From: Rhodoligotrophos defluvii
Lineage (GTDB): Bacteria; Pseudomonadota; Alphaproteobacteria; Rhizobiales; Im1
Assembly: GCF_005281615.1 (NCBI RefSeq)
Contig: NZ_SZZM01000007.1
Location: forward strand, 62,001 to 126,000
Reading direction: 5' to 3'
DNA length: 64,000 nucleotides
Shown: one piece after another, positions 17,622 through 25,300 of the stretch
Layout: each line of letters opens with the position of its first letter
How positions within the stretch are numbered: the stretch's first letter is position 1
Made by a program: the position numbers and the translations under genes
Notes under the pieces: model-generated
The model's input: the letters and a program-made list of their open reading frames with translations, nothing else
Databases searched by the model: none
What the model was told of the DNA's origin: nothing

Positions 17622-18035
17622 TCAGGAGACGCTCGGGCCTTCCGGCGCGACCTGACGGCGCTCGGCCATGAACCGATCGAACTCCTCCTGGTCGCGGGCG
17701 GCGCGCAGCCGCTCCACATAGTCGCTGAACGCGCGCTGCTCTTCCTCGAGCCGCCGCAGCGTCTCGCGCTTATACTTGTCGAAGGCGGCATTGCCTGTGC
17801 TGGTATGCATGTGCATGCCGGAGCACCAGGTCCGGCTGAAGCCGAAGCGGTGGTTCGAGCCATTGCGCTCGCTCAAACGGTCGCGCAGCCTCCGGAAATC
17901 GTCATCGATCTGGCCACCCCAGAGGATATAGGCGAGAACCGCCAAGCCGATCGGCCACCACACCATGAAACCGAGGACCAGCGTGGCGACGCTCAGTGGG
18001 GTCCACCGGCGGCCGGTCGTCTTCGTGAGTGTCAT
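17622..18035 (-). CDS. DUF2852 family membrane protein
   Basis: A 137-residue protein with one or two membrane segments near the N-terminus (TPLSVATLVLGFMVWWPIGL and LAVLAYILWGG). A charged cytoplasmic helix rich in Arg and Glu follows (KYKRETLRRLEEEQRAFSDY). The short motif FSRTWCSGMHMH-TSTGNAAFDKYKRETLRRLEEE is characteristic of the alphaproteobacterial DUF2852 family, whose function is unknown. The ATG has GGAGGG nearby upstream. The gene is transcribed alone and ends at a strong terminator. Confidence 0.85.
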   Translation of the reverse strand: MTLTKTTGRRWTPLSVATLVLGFMVWWPIGLAVLAYILWGGQIDDDFRRLRDRLSERNGSNHRFGFSRTWCSGMHMHTSTGNAAFDKYKRETLRRLEEEQRAFSDYVERLRAARDQEEFDRFMAERRQVAPEGPSVS

Positions 18036-18122
18036 CGAGAACCCTCCATGCTAGGCATGGTGGTATATGGTGGGTAAATGCGCCCCTTCAAGGTGATAGC
18101 GGGAAGACCTGGAGGCGAGAGG

Positions 18123-19127
18123 ATGAGTATCGAAGAGGTTCAGCTGCCGAGATATGAGGACGTTGCGGCGGCAGCACGGCGCCTGCGCGGGCGTGCGGTG
18201 CGAACGCCGCTCCTGGGCACGCCCAGCCTCGACGACAAGCTCGGCTTCAGGCTGCGCATCAAGGCCGAGACTCTGCAGCGTACCGGCTCGTTCAAGTTCC
18301 GCGGCGCCTTCAACCGCATTTCACAGATCGACCGCGCGCAGAACCCCGGCGGGGTTGTCGCCTATTCCTCGGGCAATCACGGCCAGGGCGTGGCCGCCGC
18401 AGCCGCCCTCTGCGGCCTTCCGGCTGTCGTGGTGATGCCGGCTGATTCCCCGCAAATAAAATTGCGCAACACTGCCGGCTACGGCGCGGAGGTCGTGACG
18501 TTCGACCGGGCGAAAGAAGATCGCGAGGTGATCGCCGCCCGAATAGCGCACGACCGCAAGGCGGTGATCGTGCCGCCCTATGACGACCCAGCCATCATCG
18601 CGGGCCAGGGCACCGCGGGCCTGGAGGTCGCGGAACAGGCCAAGGCGGCGGAGTTGGCGATCGATCATCTCGTGGCGCCGGTCAGCGGCGGCGGCCTGAT
18701 CGCCGGCATCGCGCTCGCCATGGAGCAGCTGTCGCGCGGCACCAAGCTGTGGACGGCCGAGCCGGCTCAATTCGACGACCATGCCCGCTCACTGGCCGCG
18801 GGCCGCCGGGAACAGAACGCGGCGCTGAGCGGGTCGATCTGCGACGCGCTCATGGCCCGGTCCCCGGGCGTGCTGACCTTCGCCATCAACCAGCCGCGGC
18901 TGGCCGGCGGTCTGGTGGTCTCGGACGACGAAGTGCGCGATGCCATGGCGGTCGCCTTCGATGTCCTCAAGCTGGTGATCGAGCCGGGCGGAGCGGTGGC
19001 GCTTGCGGCAGTGCTTACGGGCAAGCTCGACATCGCTGCGGGTGAAACCGTGGTTGTTGTGGCCTCGGGCGGCAATGTCGACCGCCGCAGCTTTGCGGAG
19101 GCTCTGGCCGCGGGCGGCTCTCTCTAA
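18123..19127 (+). CDS. PLP-dependent threonine/serine dehydratase
   Basis: Fold-type II pyridoxal-phosphate enzyme of 334 residues that deaminates threonine or serine to a 2-oxo acid. The PLP lysine is K58 in TGSFKFRGAFNRIS. The asparagine loop is SSGNHGQGVAAAA, and the phosphate-binding glycine loop is PVSGGGLIAGIALAM. No C-terminal ACT regulatory domain is present, so it resembles catabolic TdcB or a serine racemase/dehydratase rather than biosynthetic IlvA. The chosen ATG has GGAGG seven bases upstream; an earlier in-frame ATG lacks one. Racemase activity on serine cannot be excluded from sequence. Confidence 0.88.
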   Translation: MSIEEVQLPRYEDVAAAARRLRGRAVRTPLLGTPSLDDKLGFRLRIKAETLQRTGSFKFRGAFNRISQIDRAQNPGGVVAYSSGNHGQGVAAAAALCGLPAVVVMPADSPQIKLRNTAGYGAEVVTFDRAKEDREVIAARIAHDRKAVIVPPYDDPAIIAGQGTAGLEVAEQAKAAELAIDHLVAPVSGGGLIAGIALAMEQLSRGTKLWTAEPAQFDDHARSLAAGRREQNAALSGSICDALMARSPGVLTFAINQPRLAGGLVVSDDEVRDAMAVAFDVLKLVIEPGGAVALAAVLTGKLDIAAGETVVVVASGGNVDRRSFAEALAAGGSL

Positions 19128-19177
19128 CGCCAAGGAGGCAGGCGTCTGTCGCGTGGCCCTAGACCTCATGTGCCGGC

Positions 19178-20029
19178 TTAGCGGTCTTCCCCAACGTCAT
19201 CCGTCTCGGATGGGCTCTCGGGCGCCTCCTCGGCGAAGTCGGGGAGGGGCGTCAGCGCGGCGCTGGGCTTGCGCACGATGACGATGCGGCCCTGCGCGCC
19301 ACCATCTTCGCCTCCTTTCGTTTCCGCCTTGTCTGCGGCGGGCTGGGACGGGCGGGCGCTCGGCTCGGCATTTCCCGAAACGGCAGCCTGCCCCGCGGGC
19401 CGACGATCGGGCGGCAGTATTTCCGCCTTGCTGGCCATGGATGGAGTGCCGGTACGGCTGCGTTCGTCCGCGAGGGCCTGGTCCAGGGTGCGCAGGAGGG
19501 TCAGGCCGCGGCGGACTGCCAGCGCCACGCCGTGGTGGTTCTTCGACAGCTTGGCCAGCTTTTCGACCGCTCGCGCCAGCCGCCGGCGTGTTTCGGGGCT
19601 GGACGTCTCCGTGGCGATATCGTTGTGAGCGCTGCGCAAGATCAGGATCAGCTCGTCCAGATCGGCGCTCTGCCGGCTCAAGCGGCTGTCGATGGAGCGG
19701 AATGCGTCGCTGCGGGCCTCGATACGGTCGGCCTCGCTGCCGGTGCTCGCCAGGATGGCGGTGACGTCGCTCAGCGCATCCCGCAGGAGGCCGCGGATCT
19801 TATGAACCGCGTTGGAGCTCTCGAGCGAGGGCACGAACTCGACGGTCTGCGCGCTGACCACCCGTTCCAGCCGTTTGATCGCATCGAGCAGGATGCGGGT
19901 GTCCGCCGCGCGATTGCGCCTGGCATATTCGGCCAGGAACCAGCGGCCGCGTGGGGTTTCCATGACCGCCTGTTCGATCAGCTCGTAGTCTTCCTCGCGA
20001 ACCGGCGTCAGTCTGCGGCCATCGCTCAT
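19178..20029 (-). CDS. uncharacterised alpha-helical protein with conserved N-terminal motif
   Basis: A 283-residue cytosolic protein. The N-terminal block DYELIEQAVMETPRGRWFLA followed by EYARRNRAADTRILLDAIKR is, to my knowledge, a motif found in a group of unnamed alphaproteobacterial proteins. The middle (about 70-180) is predicted helical, with IRGLLRDALSDVTAI, SIDSRLSRQSADLDELILIL and RRRLARAVEKLAKLSK. The last 90 residues are low-complexity Pro/Ala/Glu with a short basic strand GRIVIVRKP. No membrane segment or signal peptide is visible. The start follows loss of coding character upstream. No function is assigned. Confidence 0.7.
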   Translation of the reverse strand: MSDGRRLTPVREEDYELIEQAVMETPRGRWFLAEYARRNRAADTRILLDAIKRLERVVSAQTVEFVPSLESSNAVHKIRGLLRDALSDVTAILASTGSEADRIEARSDAFRSIDSRLSRQSADLDELILILRSAHNDIATETSSPETRRRLARAVEKLAKLSKNHHGVALAVRRGLTLLRTLDQALADERSRTGTPSMASKAEILPPDRRPAGQAAVSGNAEPSARPSQPAADKAETKGGEDGGAQGRIVIVRKPSAALTPLPDFAEEAPESPSETDDVGEDR

Positions 20030-20185
20030 ACTCGAACATCCCACCACAATCCTCGACGGACGCCCTCTCCGCGCCCGTAGCCGATATCGGCCATACGTGC
20101 ACTCGGCCGCGCCCACGCGCGTCCGGCGTGTTTAACGGAGTATTGTGTGGAATGATTGAGGAAGCGTTGCCCGCAACCCGATGCG

Positions 20186-21169
20186 TTAACCCCAGAGTTC
20201 CGGCGGTGGCGGGAACATCGTGCTGCCCTCGAAACGAATGCCCGGTTCGCGGTCGCGGGCCAGGAGCAGCGGCCCATCGAGATCCACCACCGCGGCGCGC
20301 TGGGCCACGATCATCGCAGGCGCCATGGCAAGGGAGGTGGCCAACATGCAGCCGACCATGATGCGCATGTTCCGGTCCGCCGCCGCCTGGGCCAGCAGCA
20401 ACGCCTCGGTGAGGCCACCCGTCTTGTCGAGCTTGATGTTCACTGCGTCGTATTTCCCGACCAGTCCGTCGAGCGTCTGCAGGTCGTGCACCGCTTCGTC
20501 CGCGCAGACCGCAACCGGCCGCTCGATACCGGCGAGGGGGGAATCATCGAGAGCCGGCAGCGGCTGCTCGATCAGTTCGACGCCCAATTCCGCACAAGCC
20601 CGGAACAAGTCCGGCAGCTGGTCGGGGGTCCAGCCCTCATTCGCATCGACGATGAGGCGACTGTCGGGGGCAGCGCGCCGCACCGCCTTAAGGCGCGCGA
20701 TATCACCATCTCCGGTGCCAAGCTTCAGCTTGAGAAGCGGCCGGTCCGCATAGCGGGCAGCCTGCTCGCCCATGGCTTCGGCACTCGCGAGGCTCAGCGT
20801 GTAGGCCGTGACCAGGGGCTTGAGCTCGGGCAGTCCGGCCATCAGCCATGCGGGCCGGCCCGAACGCTTTGCCGCCAGATCCCACAGAGCGCAGTCGATC
20901 GCATTGCGCGCCGCGCCCGCCGGCATGCTGGTCCGCAGCGCCTCCCGGTTAATGCCGTTCTCGATATCGCGCCGCAGCCCCTCGATTGCCGCCGTGACGG
21001 ATTCGACCGTCTCGCCGTAATGGGCGTAAGGCACGCATTCGCCCCGGCCAATGGCGCCGCCTTCCTCCAGGGTGACCACGACCACCTCCGCCGAGGTCTT
21101 CGAGCCGCGCGAGATGGTGAACGAACCGGCGATCGGCCAGCTCTCATGGGCTATCTTGAGGGTGGGCAT
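20186..21169 (-). CDS. dgcA: N-acetyl-D-glutamate racemase DgcA / dipeptide epimerase-type enolase-superfamily enzyme
   Basis: Enolase-superfamily enzyme of 327 residues. The catalytic lysine pair is in LLKLKLGTG; metal ligands appear in LIVDANEGW, ELIEQPLPAL and VCADEAVHD; the second lysine is in NIKLDKTGGLTEALLL. By itself the sequence fits L-Ala-D/L-Glu epimerase (YcjG). The adjacent DUF1611 gene, only 17 bases upstream in the same direction, points to the DgcN-DgcA D-glutamate pathway, in which DgcA racemises N-acetyl-D-glutamate. The assignment therefore rests on context plus family. Confidence 0.82.
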   Translation of the reverse strand: MPTLKIAHESWPIAGSFTISRGSKTSAEVVVVTLEEGGAIGRGECVPYAHYGETVESVTAAIEGLRRDIENGINREALRTSMPAGAARNAIDCALWDLAAKRSGRPAWLMAGLPELKPLVTAYTLSLASAEAMGEQAARYADRPLLKLKLGTGDGDIARLKAVRRAAPDSRLIVDANEGWTPDQLPDLFRACAELGVELIEQPLPALDDSPLAGIERPVAVCADEAVHDLQTLDGLVGKYDAVNIKLDKTGGLTEALLLAQAAADRNMRIMVGCMLATSLAMAPAMIVAQRAAVVDLDGPLLLARDREPGIRFEGSTMFPPPPELWG

Positions 21170-21186
21170 GGGCGGCGGCCTACAGC

Positions 21187-22197
21187 TTAGCGAGGGAATT
21201 GCGCAATGACATTATCGACAATCGAGGCAATTCCATAGCGAATCGGGTCGGTCGCGGGGAGACTGTAGTCGCGCGAAACGCTATCGAGATAGGCCTTGGC
21301 CTCGTTATCCCCCAGGGCTTGGGTGTTGACCGCAATGCCCACGCAGCGGATTGCCGGATTGGTGAGCTGCCCCTCGAGGATGGTGCGGTCGATCACCTGG
21401 CCGATGGTCGGCAAGGGGTGCTCGACCCCGCGCATGGTCTTGCGGGTCGGCTCGTGGCACACCACGAAGGCATCGGGCTGGGCACCGTGCAGCAGGCCGA
21501 GCGTCACTCCGGCGAAGGAGGGATGGAAGAGCGAGCCTTGGCCCTCGATCACATCCCAGTGGCTGGGTGCGGCCGCGGGCGAGATCCATTCGGCCGCGCC
21601 CGAGATGAAGTCGGCAACCACCGCATCGATCGCAACGCCGCGCCCGGAGATCAGCACGCCCGTCTGGCCGGTGGCGCGGAACTCTGCGTCGAGCCCGCGG
21701 GCCCGCATTTCCTTTTCCAGCGCCAGGGCGGTGTATTTCTTGCCGACGGAGCAGTCGGTGCCTACCGTCAGAAGCCGCAGCCCCGGCCGCTTGGTGCCCT
21801 TGCCGGTCGCGAAGGCGTGATCGGAGAACCGCACATCATGCAGCTTGCGGCCGTGCCTCCGCGCAGCCTCGGCGATGGCCGGCACCGAGGCCAAGCGCTT
21901 ATGGAGGCCGGTTGCCACATCAAGCCCCGAGTCCAGCGCCTCCACGATGGCCGAGACCCAGTGGTCCGGCAGCACGCCGCCCGCATTGACCACGCCGACG
22001 ACCATGGTCTTCGCCCCCGCGGCAGCCGCTTGCGCAATGGTCATGTCCTGCAGTCCGCAGTCCGCCTTGCATCCGGGCAGCCGCATTTGCCCGATGCACC
22101 AATCACGTCGCCAGTCCACCACGCCCTGCGCCGTCTTGGCCGCCAGCTGGTCATGAACATCGCCCAAAAACATCAGGTAGGGCTTGGCAATTTCCAT
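21187..22197 (-). CDS. dgcN: D-glutamate N-acetyltransferase DgcN (DUF1611 family)
   Basis: A 336-residue DUF1611 protein. The N-terminal domain has the typical YLMFLGDVHDQLAAKTAQG opening. The C-terminal domain is P-loop-like, with VGTDCSVGKKYTALALEKEM, then GQTGVLISGRGVAIDAVVAD, DVIEGQGSLFHPSF and VCHEPTRK. DgcN acetylates D-glutamate so that DgcA can racemise it and the L-form can be deacetylated and used. The two genes are 17 bases apart and form an operon. A GGGAG ribosome site precedes the start. The downstream deacetylase is not in the window. Confidence 0.85.
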   Translation of the reverse strand: MEIAKPYLMFLGDVHDQLAAKTAQGVVDWRRDWCIGQMRLPGCKADCGLQDMTIAQAAAAGAKTMVVGVVNAGGVLPDHWVSAIVEALDSGLDVATGLHKRLASVPAIAEAARRHGRKLHDVRFSDHAFATGKGTKRPGLRLLTVGTDCSVGKKYTALALEKEMRARGLDAEFRATGQTGVLISGRGVAIDAVVADFISGAAEWISPAAAPSHWDVIEGQGSLFHPSFAGVTLGLLHGAQPDAFVVCHEPTRKTMRGVEHPLPTIGQVIDRTILEGQLTNPAIRCVGIAVNTQALGDNEAKAYLDSVSRDYSLPATDPIRYGIASIVDNVIAQFPR

Positions 22198-22335
22198 GAA
22201 TACGTCTCCCGAGATCCCGCCGCAGCGACATGACGCGCGGACAGCATGTCAAACACTGAAACGCGCCTGTCCGCAAGGGGCGGGCAGGCGCCTATGTCGT
22301 CGCAGGATGGGAGCGTCATCCGGGGGTAGGGCGCT

Positions 22336-22369
22336 GCCGGCTCGCCTGGGCTGAGAGAGGCGAGCCGGC
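22336..22369 (-). terminator. hairpin terminator after gpr-like gene
   Basis: A perfect 12-bp stem with a 10-base loop begins nine bases past the stop of the giant gene. No U-run follows on the minus strand, so it may act as a transcript-end stabiliser or need Rho. A weaker hairpin (GCGCCTG/CAGGCGC, about 22264-22292) follows. Confidence 0.6.
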
Positions 22370-22377
22370 GGCTGGAG

Positions 22378-25300
22378 TCAGCCTTTGATCCGCCCGGAGG
22401 ACTTGCCGAGCATCAGGTAGATCTTGCCGGCTTCGGTGGCGAGGCAGGCATCCACGAGGTCATCGCCGTTTCGCGCACCGGAGACTGCGTCGAGCAAGCT
22501 CTCGAACTCAGACATGTAGCTGCGGACGTCGGCCTGGAACGCCGCCTCATTGCGATAGCGCTGAGCGATGCTCTGACGCAGCGCGTCGCTTTCGAGCTCC
22601 CACAGCCGGCGCATGAAGGCATCGCGCTCGCCGCCCTTGTAGCGGCGCCAGATATCCGCGGGGGGCGTTTCGTCGAGGGCCCGCGTCAGGTCGACGGAAA
22701 TGTCGTAGAGCCGCGCGAAGATCTTCTGTGCCCGATCCGGCAGCAGCGAGAGCGGCATCTCGGCGCTTTCCTCGAGTGACGGTGCCGGGGCCTCTTCCGG
22801 CTCGTCGGCCGGCACCGCAAGGATGGGCTCTGCGAGGCGGCTCGAGGCGCTGTCCTTCGCCTGCGGCGCGCCCCCGGGGAGCTCAACCTGGGCGGCGGCG
22901 GGATCGTGGGGTCCCGCCTCGGCAGCGAAGCTCCGCTCCGGCTGCCACGGTTTCAGGGCGCCAGACGTCCTGGCCGTAGCGACCATGGACGTGGCGCCCT
23001 CAGATTTTCCCAGGCGACGGCCCCCGTCCACCTTTTCGGGAATCTGGATGCCGGGACCGGACAGGTCCAGCGACTTGCCGTGCCGCTTGACCACCTCGGC
23101 CAGCGCCGTGAGCGCCGCCAGCTGGTCGGCCACCACCTGCCGCATAGCATCCGCGTTGCTGCGGGTCTCCTCAGGCAGCTCGAAGATCGCGCGCCGCATC
23201 TCGTCGCGGGTCGCCTCGATCTCTTTCACCACCGTTTGGGCGGCCGCGCGCATTTCCTGGGCCGTCTCGTTGAAATGGCCGCTCGTGTTGGACAGAAGCT
23301 CGCTCATCGCGGCGAGCGCCCGGTCATATTGCGCCTGCAGCTTCTCGGCGGCAGCCGCAATCTGGCTGTCGGCCTCGACCTGGAGCCGTTTCAGCTCCTG
23401 GTCGAAGCTGCGCACCGTCTGACCGGTCTGGTTCTCGAGCTGGGTGCCGACCTCGCGCGCCCGGCGCTCGACAAGGAGCAGCGACTCCTCCACCAGCCCG
23501 GTGAAGCTGCGCATGACGTTGTCGAGCTCTTCCGTCTTCTTGCCCAGGCGGTCCAGTACCGCATCGAAGCTTTCCTCGCGGCTGTCGACGATGCGGTCGA
23601 CCTCGGACTTGAACGCCTGCATGGTCTCGGTCAGCAGGCGCGTCATGTCGCCCATACGCGCGACCACCGCCTCGCTGGTGCCGCCAACGCTGTTGGTCAC
23701 CTCCGATCCGGTCCGGGCAAACTGCTCCATCACGGCGCGGCTGCGCTCCTCGAGCTGGCGGTTCATATCGAGGCCCATGGTTTCCAGCTGACGGGTGAGC
23801 TGCTCGGCCGTACCCGTGAAGCTCTCCATCGTGGATTGGGTGAGGGTGCTCACCTGCGTGGACAGCTTCGTGGTCAGCTCGCTCAGCTCGCCGGACAGCT
23901 TGCCGCCGATCGAGCCGAACTCCTCCATGGCGGTGGTGCTCGCGGTCTCCAGCTGATCGTGGAGGGCGCTGGTGATGAGCTGAAGATCGGTCGTGATCCT
24001 GGCGCTCGTGCCCTGCACGCGGCTGGTGATATCGTTGCCCTGTGCCGAGAGCGCGCCGAGAATGTCTTCGACCGCCTTCTGCAACTCTCCTGTGAGGCCT
24101 TGGCTGATCCGCTCGAGGCGGGTGTCGAGGTCGGTTGCGCTCTCCGCCAGCTGGGAGGTGAAGTAGTCGTTCGCCGCAGTCAGGTGCTTGGCGAACTTGG
24201 CCCCGGCATCCTCCAGGCGCAACGCCGTCTCCGAACCGGTGGTCTCCAGCGTGATCGTGGCCCGGTCGAGATGGTGGGATACGTCGCTGGTCGCCCGCTC
24301 GAACCGGTCGGCAATGCTGCTGCCGACGATCCCGACCCGGTCGGCCACCTGCTCCACCACCCGGTCCACGTCCTCGAAGATCTGGTTGCCGGCCTTCTCC
24401 ACCACATCCTTGAAGATGATGCTGGCCGACTGAAGCTTCTCCGTCACCGCGGCTGCCGTGCGATCGAAACGGTCGGTCGACTCGTCCAGCCGGTGGGTGA
24501 CCTCCGCGGACGTGCTGTTGAAGCGCTCCACCACCTCCGTGCCGATCTTGGCGATGCTTTCGCGGACCGAGCCTGCGGCCTGGTCCATATGGGCGAAGAC
24601 CTCGTCATTGGTCGACAGTATGGTGCGGTTGAAGTTGTCCGCAGCGAGATGCACCTGGCTGACGAGCTTGCTGCCGGCGATCTCCAGGTTCTGGTTGACG
24701 CCGGACGCAGCCTCGCCGAACTCGTCGAGCACCCGCCGGCTGATCGTGTCGAGGGTGGTGGAGATATTGCCGGCGAGGCTGCCCACGTCGGCGCGCATGC
24801 GCTCGCGGGCGCCCTCGACGGTGGTCGAGAGAGATTCGAGCAGCTTGTCGATATTGCTGCCCACCTCGGTTCCGGTCTGGTTGACGGCGAAGGTGAGGGA
24901 AGCCACCGTCTCGCCAAATCTGCCCACGACGGTCTCGCCGGTATCGCCCACCGACTTGGTGATGATCCCTGCCGTGTCGTTGAGCTGCGCCACGAGGCGC
25001 TCGCTCGTGCTCTCCAGGTCGCGATGCACGGTGTCCACCAGGAGCCCCACGCGCCCGACCAGCTGGTCGCTCGTGGCGCTGATGGCTTGGTTGACCCCAT
25101 CCAGCGCATCGCCGACCTCGCCGACGATCCGCTCCCGGGTCGCCGCAAGGTCGCTCTGCACGAGCCCTGCAATCTGACCGAGACTGCCGACCACCTCCTC
25201 GCCGGTGGCGGACAGCTGGCGGCTGACGCTGCCGGTCATCTCGCTGACTTCGCTGACCACCCGACCGCTGGTTGCGGACAGGCTCTCGGTCAGGGTGCCG

